Both the position numbers and the translations under genes were made by a program. Below are positions 1-7,577 of a stretch of DNA of 64,000 bases, one piece after another (the first letter of the stretch is position 1; each line of letters begins with the position of its first letter). The notes beneath the pieces were generated by a model. The model was not told the origin of the DNA. It worked only from the letters and a program-made list of their open reading frames with translations, and made no database searches. Origin of the DNA: UBA9732 sp963621975 (lineage in GTDB: Bacteria > Spirochaetota > Spirochaetia > Sphaerochaetales > Sphaerochaetaceae); NCBI GenBank assembly GCA_963621975.1, contig CAVFGI010000004.1:1-64000 (forward strand), read 5' to 3'.

Positions 1-124
1 ATATCACCACAAAGGAGGCTATATGAAAAACGGACAATTTACTTTACAGGAAACTCCTACAAAAAGATTACAAAAATGTAAAAAGCCCTTGCCTAAATAT
101 TTAAAATGTAAAGAATCAAAATAG
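1..124 (+). CDS. Small basic ORF, 33 aa from an ATG at 23, possibly cut by the window edge
   Basis: An ATG at 23 follows an AAAGGAGG ribosome site (11-18) and runs to a TAG at 122-124. The 33-residue product is lysine-rich with two cysteines (KCKKP and LKCKES). The frame is also open back to base 1, so this could instead be the C-terminus of a longer protein whose start lies outside the window. It ends 15 bases before the MATE gene, so they may be co-transcribed. I do not recognise the product and assign no function. Confidence 0.3.
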   Translation, partial: YHHKGGYMKNGQFTLQETPTKRLQKCKKPLPKYLKCKESK

Positions 125-139
125 ACAAAAGGAATAATC

Positions 140-1537
140 ATGAACAATACACTTATAAAAAGAAGATTGCTTCACGCAAGCAAAACTGAAGTAGATATGT
201 CTGAGGGAGAAATTATAACCCTCCTTATAAATTTTGCCACACCTCTTTTGCTTGGTAATATTTTTCAGCAACTTTACAACACAGTAGACACATGGGTAGT
301 TGGAAACTATGTTGGAAAGAACGCCTTCTCCGCGGTTGGAACTCTAAATCCAATCATTAACACTCTAATTGGTTTTTTTACAGGCTTTTCTAATGGAGCT
401 TGTGTCATTATTGCTAGACATTTTGGAGCTGGAGACAAAGAGAAAGTTTCTAGAGCTGTTCATACCTTTGTTGCAGTAACTCTTATCTTATGTGTGGTTT
501 TTACATTATTGGGACTATTGCTCACCCCGTACCTATTAAACCTTATTAAGTCCCCAGCTGAAGTTAGAAGCGAGCAATATATTTACCTATCAATTTACTT
601 TGCCGGTGTTTCTGGTTTGTTGTTATACAACATGGGCTCTGCAATACTAAGAGCGGTAGGAAACTCAATTATACCCTTTATTTTCTTAGTGATATCGGCA
701 TTACTGAACATTGTTTTAGATTTAGTGTTCGTAATCAATTTTCATTTAGGTACCGCTGGAGTTGCCTATGCAACTATCTTATCACAGATGATATCGGCAA
801 TTTTGGTACTTATCTTGTTACTTAAAACAGAGTCAAGTGTAAGGCTATATTTCAAGAAGATACGTATAGATTTTCAGCTTTTAAAGAGCATTATCATTGT
901 TGGGCTTCCATCTGCAATTCAGATGTCAATTACGGCATTCTCCAATATTTTTGTACAATCGTACATAAACTTCTTTGGAGCAGACTGCATGGGAGGGTGG
1001 ACAGCGTACTCTAAACTTGACCAGTTGCTATTTTTGCCTATGCAATCTCTGGCGTTGGCAACACAAACCTTTGTTAGTCAAAACTTGGGTAGACATTTTA
1101 CAGAAAGGGCAAAAAAAGGTGTTAGGACTGCGCTACTTTCTTCTATTGCATGTACCATTGTTCTAATTATACCAGTTATTATTTTTGCTCCTAAACTTGT
1201 TAAATTCTTCATTGATGACAACGAGATTGCGGTTATCCGCTATGGAACTATGTTCTTAAGAATGATTTCACCTTTCTATGTAGCTTGTTGCTTCAATCAA
1301 ATTTTTGGTGGAGCTTTAAGAGGTGCAGGAAAGTCAACAATTTCAATGATTATTATGCTTGGTTCTTTTGTTTTTGCAAGACAGCTATATCTTTATATAA
1401 TGTCTAATTTTATTAGCAATACAGTCATTCCAATATCTATGGGATATCCGTTTGGTTGGATTCTGTGTAGCCTGCTGATGTTATTATTCTATAAGATTAA
1501 CTTTACAGAAAAGAATTTATATAAAACAGAATTATAA
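140..1537 (+). CDS. MATE family multidrug/metabolite exporter
   Basis: This 465-residue protein is built almost entirely of hydrophobic segments, consistent with the twelve helices of MATE antiporters, which export cationic drugs or metabolites using a Na+ or H+ gradient. The N-terminal signature is clear: a first helix containing PLLLGNIFQQLYNTVD followed by a glycine-rich AVGTLNP stretch, and RAVGNS at the end of the fifth-to-sixth-helix region. The matching half-repeat is seen near residue 255 (VGLPSAIQMS). The ATG at 140 has an AAAGGA site just upstream. Length is normal for the DinF/NorM-like branch. The substrate cannot be read from sequence. A strong bidirectional terminator follows. 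Confidence 0.9.
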   Translation: MNNTLIKRRLLHASKTEVDMSEGEIITLLINFATPLLLGNIFQQLYNTVDTWVVGNYVGKNAFSAVGTLNPIINTLIGFFTGFSNGACVIIARHFGAGDKEKVSRAVHTFVAVTLILCVVFTLLGLLLTPYLLNLIKSPAEVRSEQYIYLSIYFAGVSGLLLYNMGSAILRAVGNSIIPFIFLVISALLNIVLDLVFVINFHLGTAGVAYATILSQMISAILVLILLLKTESSVRLYFKKIRIDFQLLKSIIIVGLPSAIQMSITAFSNIFVQSYINFFGADCMGGWTAYSKLDQLLFLPMQSLALATQTFVSQNLGRHFTERAKKGVRTALLSSIACTIVLIIPVIIFAPKLVKFFIDDNEIAVIRYGTMFLRMISPFYVACCFNQIFGGALRGAGKSTISMIIMLGSFVFARQLYLYIMSNFISNTVIPISMGYPFGWILCSLLMLLFYKINFTEKNLYKTEL

Positions 1538-1551
1538 AACAGAATTATAAA

Positions 1552-1591
1552 GAGGTTTTTGCAAAACCCTAGAGACGTTTGCAAAAACCTC
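1552..1591. terminator. Hairpin terminator between convergent genes; copy of a dispersed palindrome
   Basis: Perfect 14-bp inverted repeat (GAGGTTTTTGCAAA at 1552-1565, its complement at 1578-1591) with a 12-base loop. It lies between the MATE gene and the convergent mglC gene, where it could stop both. The arms belong to a motif repeated in other intergenic regions of the window. Confidence 0.7.
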
Positions 1592-1601
1592 AAATAAACT
1601 G

Positions 1602-2615
1602 TTACTTCTTTGCAATATACTTACGAACATCAAGAGCAACGGCTACAACAATAACCAAGCCCTGTGCAATGTAGTTGTAGTATGGGTTAACACCAAGGAA
1701 CTGGAGAATAATCTTTAAAACTTCAAAGACCAAAACACCAACAAGAATTCCAGGAATTGTACCAATACCTCCAGTTGTGGAGACACCGCCAATTGTACAC
1801 CCGGCAATGGCTTCAAGTTCATAGCCAGAACCCATAGAAGCAGAAGCTCCTCCGGATTTTGCTGCAAGTAAGTAACCGGCAAGTGCATACATAAGACCAG
1901 CAACAGTGTAAATACGAATAATTTCATTACCTGTATTTACACCAGAAACTTCTGCAGCAACTTCGTTTCCACCAATAGCATACATGTACTTTCCATGGGT
2001 TGTCTTATTAAAGACAAACCAGAATAAAACACCAAAGGCAATTGCAACAAACAAAAGATATGGGATGTTGAAACCCTTAACACTACCAATTCTACCTGTA
2101 ATGAGTGTGATGTAACTGCTTTGAAAACCTCCAATTGGTTGAGCATCTGTAAAGATAAGTGCTGCTCCATAAATGATAGTTTGAGTACCAAGAGTTGCAA
2201 TAAAAGGAGGAACCTTCAGTTTGGAAATAATTAATCCATTTACAATACCAAAAATAGCACCAACAACAAGAACAATGAGAAGAACTACAAACATGTTCAT
2301 CTCAGGAATACTCTTGTAAAGACGACCAGTATAATTTCCTCTCTGAATTAAAACACCAGCAAGACATGCTGCAAAACCAACCTGACGTCCAGCTGAAAGG
2401 TCTGTTCCTTTGATAATAAGACAACCTGAAACACCTAGGGCAATAAGAAATCTTACAGCTGTATTGCTTATGAGGTTAGCTAGATTTCCCCAAGAAAAGA
2501 AGTTGTCCACCGTACAACCAACAATAATTGAGGCAAAAATCAGAAGAACGACAATTGGATTTGCTTTAGCTAGTCCAAAAATTTTACTAAATGTATTTTT
2601 CTTTTTAAGTTCCAT
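1602..2615 (-). CDS. mglC: Galactose/methyl-galactoside ABC transporter permease MglC
   Basis: Inner-membrane permease of the high-affinity galactose importer, last gene of mglB-mglA-mglC. The 337-residue length matches E. coli MglC. The region around residues 55-80 (FLIALGVSGCLIIKGTDLSA followed by GRQVG) is nearly the same as the E. coli protein. The CUT2 loop motif GGNEVAAEVSGVN (about 215-228) is the expected contact with the ATPase. About eight to ten hydrophobic helices are visible. The ATG at 2613-2615 has a GGAG site in the 9 bases separating it from the mglA stop, so the genes are co-transcribed. Confidence 0.93.
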   Translation of the reverse strand: MELKKKNTFSKIFGLAKANPIVVLLIFASIIVGCTVDNFFSWGNLANLISNTAVRFLIALGVSGCLIIKGTDLSAGRQVGFAACLAGVLIQRGNYTGRLYKSIPEMNMFVVLLIVLVVGAIFGIVNGLIISKLKVPPFIATLGTQTIIYGAALIFTDAQPIGGFQSSYITLITGRIGSVKGFNIPYLLFVAIAFGVLFWFVFNKTTHGKYMYAIGGNEVAAEVSGVNTGNEIIRIYTVAGLMYALAGYLLAAKSGGASASMGSGYELEAIAGCTIGGVSTTGGIGTIPGILVGVLVFEVLKIILQFLGVNPYYNYIAQGLVIVVAVALDVRKYIAKK

Positions 2616-2624
2616 ATTAACTCC

Positions 2625-4148
2625 CTAATCATTACCAAACTGGGTAGCATAAGTCATAATATTCTCTTGGGTTGCATCTTTGCCATCTACAAAACCAGTA
2701 ACTCTACCATCACACATAACCATGATTCTATCAGACATTCCAATAAGTTCACTCATCTCACTTGAAATCATAATTATGCTCTTTCCTTGTTTGGCAAGAT
2801 CAGCAATGATACAGTAAATTTCATATTTAGCTCCAACATCTATACCTCTTGTTGGTTCGTCTAAGATAAGGACATCGGGGTCATTTGCAAGCCACCTACC
2901 AACAAGAACCTTTTGCTGGTTTCCACCAGAAAGGCTTTTAATTAAGGTCTTACTTGAAGGAGTTTTAATCTCCATTTTTTTTACATTATCTTCAACAAGA
3001 TCCTCAATTTTCCCCAAGTTAAGTGTTATTCCGTTTTTCAGGTATGTATAATGATTCAAAGATGCAATTGAAATGTTATCAGAGACGGGAAGAACCCCCA
3101 TTATTCCGGTTCCACGTCTATCCTCTGTGAGCATTGCAATACCTTGGTTAATTGCATCCTTTGGTCTGTTAATTTTTAGCTCCTTACCTTTATAACGGAT
3201 AGTTCCTGTAGTATGACTGCGCCTTCCAAACAATCCTTCCATAAGTTCGGTTCTTTGAGCACCTACAAGACCTCCAACTCCAAGGATCTCTCCCTTACGA
3301 AGGTTGAAAGTAATGTGTCTAAAACTTTTTGGGTTAATAGATGTAAAATCTTCAACTTCAAAAACAACTTCCCCTGGAACGTTTTCACGTTTTGGATAAA
3401 GATTACTAAGTTCACGACCTACCATTTTTGTAATGATAAAGTCATTAGTGAGTTCAGTTGCAGGCCAAGTTCCAATGTACTTACCATCTCGCATGATAGT
3501 CACTTCGTCACTAATACGAAGAATTTCATCCATCTTGTGTGAAATATAGACTATTGCAACACCTTCTGCCTTAAGGTCCTCAATAATTCTAAAGAGAGCG
3601 TCAACTTCGTTTTGCGTTAATGAAGAAGTAGGCTCATCAAGAATCAAAACCCTACAGTTTGCAGATACAGCTTTTGCAATTTCAACGGATTGCATTTGAG
3701 ATACACTGAGATTTCCAACTTTCTCTTTAGGATCAAAATTCATCCTTACTTTCTTAAGAAGAGTGGCTGTGTCCTCATACATCTTCTTATGGTCAACCAT
3801 TGGAATAAATCCAAGAGCTTTCTTCATTGGATATCTTCCAAGAAATATATTCTCACCTATGGTTCTTGCTGGTATTGGCTGTAGTTCTTGATGAACCATT
3901 GCAATACCTTTTTTTAAAGCATCCATAGGGTCTTTAATTTCAGTTTCTTTACCATCAATAAGAATCTTTCCCTCATCCATTTTGTATATTCCAAACATAC
4001 ATTTCATGAGAGTAGATTTTCCGGCTCCATTTTCACCCATTAGGGCATGAACTTTTCCAGCACGAAGCCTAAGTTGAGCATGATCTAGAGCTTTAACACC
4101 GGGGAAAGCCTTACAAACATCACGCATTTCTAGGAGGAATTCTGACAT
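2625..4148 (-). CDS. mglA: Galactose ABC transporter ATPase MglA (tandem domains)
   Basis: ATPase of the galactose importer with two fused nucleotide-binding domains, 507 residues. Domain 1 has a clean Walker A (GENGAGKST, about 38-46), signature LSVSQMQ and Walker B LILDEPTSSL. Domain 2 has the degenerate Walker A typical of this family (GLVGAQRTEL), a strong signature LSGGNQQK and LILDEPTRGID. The open frame extends to 4250, but I place the start at 4148: MSEFLLEM aligns with the usual N-terminus, AAGGAGG sits 9 bases upstream, and the extra 34 codons resemble no transporter sequence. The gene lies 129 bases downstream of mglB, behind a hairpin that probably lowers its expression. Confidence 0.93.
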   Translation of the reverse strand: MSEFLLEMRDVCKAFPGVKALDHAQLRLRAGKVHALMGENGAGKSTLMKCMFGIYKMDEGKILIDGKETEIKDPMDALKKGIAMVHQELQPIPARTIGENIFLGRYPMKKALGFIPMVDHKKMYEDTATLLKKVRMNFDPKEKVGNLSVSQMQSVEIAKAVSANCRVLILDEPTSSLTQNEVDALFRIIEDLKAEGVAIVYISHKMDEILRISDEVTIMRDGKYIGTWPATELTNDFIITKMVGRELSNLYPKRENVPGEVVFEVEDFTSINPKSFRHITFNLRKGEILGVGGLVGAQRTELMEGLFGRRSHTTGTIRYKGKELKINRPKDAINQGIAMLTEDRRGTGIMGVLPVSDNISIASLNHYTYLKNGITLNLGKIEDLVEDNVKKMEIKTPSSKTLIKSLSGGNQQKVLVGRWLANDPDVLILDEPTRGIDVGAKYEIYCIIADLAKQGKSIIMISSEMSELIGMSDRIMVMCDGRVTGFVDGKDATQENIMTYATQFGND

Positions 4149-4214
4149 TTCCTCAACCCTCCTTTGCTTTATGAAGTTCTTGCAAAAATTGTGCAAAAAC
4201 CTCTTATATTCTAC

Positions 4215-4244
4215 AAAAGCGGGTAAGAAGATATTCTCACCCGC
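4215..4244 (-). terminator. Intercistronic hairpin after mglB
   Basis: On the minus strand an 11-bp stem (4234-4244 with 4219-4229, one G-U pair, 4-base loop) is followed by TTTT. It stands between mglB and mglA. It probably acts as a partial terminator or 3' stabiliser, keeping the binding protein in excess over the membrane components. A half copy of the dispersed TGCAAAAACCTCT motif lies next to it at 4192-4204. Confidence 0.6.
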
Positions 4245-4277
4245 CTTCACAACATTAAATAGTTTTAAGACAATAAA

Positions 4278-5282
4278 TTACTTTGTGACCATGACGTAGT
4301 CAACCCAGTAGTAGTTCTCAATAGCCTGACCATTAAGAGCCATAATTGTTACGTCAACTGCCTTGTGAGACTGTCCAATATGGTCATTAAGAACTGTACC
4401 TGTCATTGTTCCTGCATTGACCATTTCAACACATTCGTCAAGAGCATCAACACCAACAAGATAGATATCCTTGCCAACTGTTCTACCAGCTGCCTGAATA
4501 GCTGCTGCTGCACCAAGAGCCATTGCGTCATTGTTACAGAAAACAACTTCAACCTTATTGCCATACTTTGCAAGAGCATTAGCACAGAGTTCCTGACCCT
4601 TTGCCTGTGCCCAGTTACCAACCTGATCATCAAGACATTCTACTTTGTAGCCAGCATCTGTGAGATATTTGATTGAATATTCTGTTCTGTACTGAGCATC
4701 AATATTTTCTGGGTCACCTTCAATCATGATATAAGAGATGACTCCGTCACCATTGATATCACCATGGTTGTCAAGTTCAGCAATAATTCTGCCCTGGAAA
4801 GAACCGGACTGTCTTGCGTCTGCACCAACATAGCAAACCTTGGCGTTGTTGAGGATTCCTTCATACTGCTCATCAAGAGTGTTTCCGTCCTTGTCGTATG
4901 CAAGAGGTTCTCTGTTGATGAGAATACATGGAATATCTGCTGCAACAATCATGTCAATGATAGCATCTGCTGAAGATGTCTGAACGAGGTTAAGAATAAT
5001 TGCGTCCATACCCTGTGTGATGAAGTTGTTGATCTGGTTTGTTTGTTCTGCCATATCATTCTTTCCATCTACGAAGGTGAGATTATACTTAACAGTATCT
5101 GTCTCAAGAGTGCTGAAATAGTTAGCAATCTCGTTTCTGTAGAGAGTCATGAAGTTATCATCAAACTGATAAATTGCAACGCCTACTTTGTAGGTCTTAA
5201 CACTTGATTCTTGAGCTCCCTGAGCAAATACTGCTGTAAGAGTAACGAGCGCGACAACCAATACGATAAACAGTTTTTTCAT
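4278..5282 (-). CDS. mglB: Galactose/glucose periplasmic binding protein MglB
   Basis: Periplasmic sugar receptor for the MglBAC importer, 334 residues from the ATG at 5280-5282 (AAGGAG 8 bases upstream). A longer in-frame start exists but lies before the signal peptide. The N-terminus MKKLFIVLVVALVTL...FAQGAQES is a spirochaete-type signal sequence without a lipobox cysteine. Sugar-site features of E. coli MglB are present: FDDNF near the N-terminus, a tryptophan in the GNWAQAK segment, CNNDAMALG and VGVDAL. The calcium loop DINGDGVIS is also kept. At the position of E. coli His152 (GHPDAEAR) this protein reads ENIDAQYR, with Asn instead of His, so sugar preference may differ slightly. Confidence 0.93.
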   Translation of the reverse strand: MKKLFIVLVVALVTLTAVFAQGAQESSVKTYKVGVAIYQFDDNFMTLYRNEIANYFSTLETDTVKYNLTFVDGKNDMAEQTNQINNFITQGMDAIILNLVQTSSADAIIDMIVAADIPCILINREPLAYDKDGNTLDEQYEGILNNAKVCYVGADARQSGSFQGRIIAELDNHGDINGDGVISYIMIEGDPENIDAQYRTEYSIKYLTDAGYKVECLDDQVGNWAQAKGQELCANALAKYGNKVEVVFCNNDAMALGAAAAIQAAGRTVGKDIYLVGVDALDECVEMVNAGTMTGTVLNDHIGQSHKAVDVTIMALNGQAIENYYWVDYVMVTK

Positions 5283-5329
5283 ATTGTTTTTCTCCTTTTT
5301 TGTGTGTTTCGTCACCAGACGATGAAAAA

Positions 5330-5358
5330 ATTATAACTCACGAAAATTCAGCTGTAAA
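5330..5358 (-). promoter_or_regulatory. Sigma-70-type promoter of mglBAC
   Basis: Minus strand TTTACA (5353-5358), a 17-base spacer and a perfect TATAAT (5330-5335), about 48 bases before the mglB start. Confidence 0.7.
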
Positions 5359-5396
5359 CAAAAATATTTGTATACAGTATGAAGAATTCCACAAAA

Positions 5397-5410
5397 ACTA
5401 ATATATTAGT
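5397..5410. promoter_or_regulatory. Perfect 14-bp palindrome in the divergent mgl / 5518 promoter region
   Basis: ACTAATATATTAGT is fully palindromic and lies about 40 bases upstream of the mgl -35 box, in the 235-base gap between divergent genes. It may be an operator, but no regulator can be assigned. A TTGACA on the plus strand (5433-5438) lacks a convincing -10 at normal spacing. Confidence 0.3.
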
Positions 5411-5517
5411 TCTCCCCCATATTCAATACATTTTGACAATATAAATAAAGACAGAATTCCCAATATGTGATACATTTAACAAAGTAGAAATTGAAAACGA
5501 AATCAGGAGGATTTTGG

Positions 5518-6210
5518 ATGATTTATACAACAGAAGTACAGCATATGTGTCCTGTTGCAAAGGGTGCATATCATGGACCTGCTCCAATTCCAGAGGAAGG
5601 AAAATGGGTACAGGCCAAGGAAATTAAGGACATCAGCGGACTTACTCATGGCGTTGGCTGGTGCGCTCCACAGCAGGGTGCTTGCAAACTTACCCTCAAC
5701 ATTAAAGATGGAATCATTGAAGAGGCTCTTGTAGAAACCATTGGATGCTCAGGAATGACCCATTCTGCTGCAATGGCATCAGAAATCCTCATTGGAAAGA
5801 CAATCCTTGAAGCTCTGAACACAGACCTTGTTTGTGATGCAATCAACACAGCAATGAGAGAGCTCTTCCTTCAAATTGTTTACGGCAGAAGCCAGACAGC
5901 TTTCTCTGAAGGTGGACTTCCAATTGGTGGTGGACTTGAAGACCTTGGAAAGGGACTTAGATCACAGATTGGTACAATGTACGCAACAAGAGAAAAAGGA
6001 CCAAGATATCTAGAACTCGCAGAAGGCTATGTAACAAAAATCGCTCTTAACAGTGCCGATGAAATCATTGGTTATGAATTTGTAAACTTGGGCAAGATGA
6101 TGGAGTTCATCAAGCAAGGACTCAGTGGAAATGATGCACTTGCAAAGGCTAAGGGCCACTATGGACAGTGGGATGATGCTGCAAAGTACATTGACCCAAG
6201 ACATGAGTAA
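5518..6210 (+). CDS. IscU/NifU-N-like iron-sulfur scaffold-like protein, partner of GGGtGRT protein
   Basis: A 230-residue protein whose middle part resembles the IscU/NifU N-terminal fold. ETIGCSGMTHSAAMASEILI then GKTILEAL matches the second-cysteine region of IscU (GCGSAIASSS...GKTLDEAL). Other cysteines that could hold a cluster lie in HMCPVAKG and GWCAPQQGACK. It is longer than true IscU (about 130 residues) because of N- and C-terminal additions. I chose the ATG at 5518 because AGGAGG (5505-5510) is correctly spaced; the frame opens at 5491. It sits 11 bases before the GGGtGRT gene, a pairing I recognise from other anaerobes. The biochemical role is unknown to me; cluster binding is inferred. 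Confidence 0.8.
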   Translation: MIYTTEVQHMCPVAKGAYHGPAPIPEEGKWVQAKEIKDISGLTHGVGWCAPQQGACKLTLNIKDGIIEEALVETIGCSGMTHSAAMASEILIGKTILEALNTDLVCDAINTAMRELFLQIVYGRSQTAFSEGGLPIGGGLEDLGKGLRSQIGTMYATREKGPRYLELAEGYVTKIALNSADEIIGYEFVNLGKMMEFIKQGLSGNDALAKAKGHYGQWDDAAKYIDPRHE

Positions 6211-6221
6211 GGAGGACTGAC

Positions 6222-7226
6222 ATGGCTTTATTTGAAAGTTACGAAAGAAGAGTAGATCATATAAACGAAGTCATTGCACAGTACGGAATCAGCAGCATTG
6301 AAGAGTGCCGCAAGATTTGCAACGACTATGGATTTGATCCATATGATATTGTTAAGGGAGTTCAGCCAATTGCTTTTGATAACGCAGGTTGGGCTTATAC
6401 AGTTGGTGCAGCAATTGCTATCAAAAAAGGCGTAAAGACCGCAGCTGAAGCCGCTGAAGCTATTGGTATTGGACTTCAGAGCTTCTGCATTGCAGGTTCT
6501 GTTGCTGACGACAGAAAGGTTGGTATTGGACATGGAAACCTTGGTGCAATGCTTCTCAGAGATGAAACAAAATGCTTTGCTTTCCTCGCTGGTCACGAAA
6601 GCTTTGCAGCTGCAGAAGGTGCAATTGGTATTGTTAAGAACGCTAACAAGGCAAGAAAAGAACCTCTTAGGGTTATTCTAAATGGTCTTGGCAAGGACGC
6701 TGCACAAATCATTAGCAGAATCAACGGTTTTACCTATGTTCAGACACAGTTTGATTACTATACAGGAAAGCTAAACATTGTCCGTGAGATTGCATACTCC
6801 AAGGGCGAGAGAGCTGCTGTGCGTTGCTATGGTGCAGATGATGTTCGCGAAGGTGTTGCAATCATGCATCATGAGGGCGTTGATGTTTCTATCACAGGAA
6901 ACTCAACAAATCCAACCAGATTCCAGCACCCAGTTGCAGGTACATACAAGAAAGAATGCATTGAACAAGGCAAGAAGTACTTCTCAGTCGCATCCGGCGG
7001 CGGTACAGGAAGAACACTACATCCCGATAACATGGCAGCCGGTCCTGCTTCTTACGGCATGACAGATACCATGGGAAGAATGCACTCAGACGCTCAATTT
7101 GCTGGTTCTTCCTCAGTTCCAGCTCACGTTGAAATGATGGGCTTCCTTGGAATGGGAAACAACCCAATGGTTGGTGCTACAGTAGCTGTTGCAGTTGCAG
7201 TAGATCAAGCTCTCAACAAGAGATAA
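6222..7226 (+). CDS. GGGtGRT family protein (function unknown)
   Basis: A 334-residue protein with the signature that names the family, SGGGTGRTLHPDN (about residue 256-268), and a glycine/alanine-rich C-terminus (MGFLGMGNNPMVGATVAVAV). The family is widespread in anaerobic bacteria and archaea and has no established activity. The glycine-rich signature suggests a nucleotide or cofactor phosphate site, but that is inference. The gene has its own AAGGAGG site, follows the IscU-like gene by 11 bases and is closed by a strong terminator. The two genes therefore form a tight pair that probably encodes interacting proteins. Confidence 0.85.
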   Translation: MALFESYERRVDHINEVIAQYGISSIEECRKICNDYGFDPYDIVKGVQPIAFDNAGWAYTVGAAIAIKKGVKTAAEAAEAIGIGLQSFCIAGSVADDRKVGIGHGNLGAMLLRDETKCFAFLAGHESFAAAEGAIGIVKNANKARKEPLRVILNGLGKDAAQIISRINGFTYVQTQFDYYTGKLNIVREIAYSKGERAAVRCYGADDVREGVAIMHHEGVDVSITGNSTNPTRFQHPVAGTYKKECIEQGKKYFSVASGGGTGRTLHPDNMAAGPASYGMTDTMGRMHSDAQFAGSSSVPAHVEMMGFLGMGNNPMVGATVAVAVAVDQALNKR

Positions 7227-7242
7227 TTTATATTCACTTCAC

Positions 7243-7272
7243 AGGGCCTCCACCAAAATGGAGGCCCTTTTT
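7243..7272 (+). terminator. Rho-independent terminator after the GGGtGRT gene
   Basis: 10-bp GC-rich stem (7243-7252 with 7259-7268), 6-base loop CCAAAA, then a run of T. Confidence 0.9.
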
Positions 7273-7285
7273 ATAAGGAAATACT

Positions 7286-7576
7286 ATGCTTCACCACATA
7301 ATTGTCAAATTCAATGACGATATAGATTCCAGTCAGAAGGCTCAAATAATCAAGCAAGCTTCAGACTTGTTCCAAGGCATTACCAAAATTGAGGGCATTC
7401 ACAATGTCTGCCTACATCCATCTTGCATAGACAGGCCTAACCGCTTTGATTTAATGATAGTCATTGATATGGACAAAGACGCACTCCCCATCTACGACGA
7501 CTGCGCCATCCACCACACATGGAAAACCGATTTTGGTAAATATATCAAGAGTAAAACCATCTTTGATTACGAATAG
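7286..7576 (+). CDS. Dabb (dimeric alpha/beta barrel) domain protein
   Basis: A 96-residue single-domain protein. It has the layout of the stress-responsive A/B barrel (Dabb) family: MLHHIIVKFN as strand one, a helix with the QKAQIIKQASDLF segment, then RFDLMIVIDM as the central strand and a histidine-rich end (CAIHHTWKTDFGKYI). Members form small dimers; some bind aromatic or polyketide substrates and others have no known activity. A ribosome site (AAGGAAA) precedes the ATG. It lies behind the terminator of the previous unit and converges on the fucose operon with one base between the stop codons. Function here is unknown. Confidence 0.75.
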   Translation: MLHHIIVKFNDDIDSSQKAQIIKQASDLFQGITKIEGIHNVCLHPSCIDRPNRFDLMIVIDMDKDALPIYDDCAIHHTWKTDFGKYIKSKTIFDYE

Positions 7577-7577
7577 G

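Noticed and set aside
5433..5466. Plus-strand promoter TTGACA before the IscU-like gene
   Set aside because: No acceptable -10 box occurs at 16-18 bases; the true promoter in this region could not be decided.
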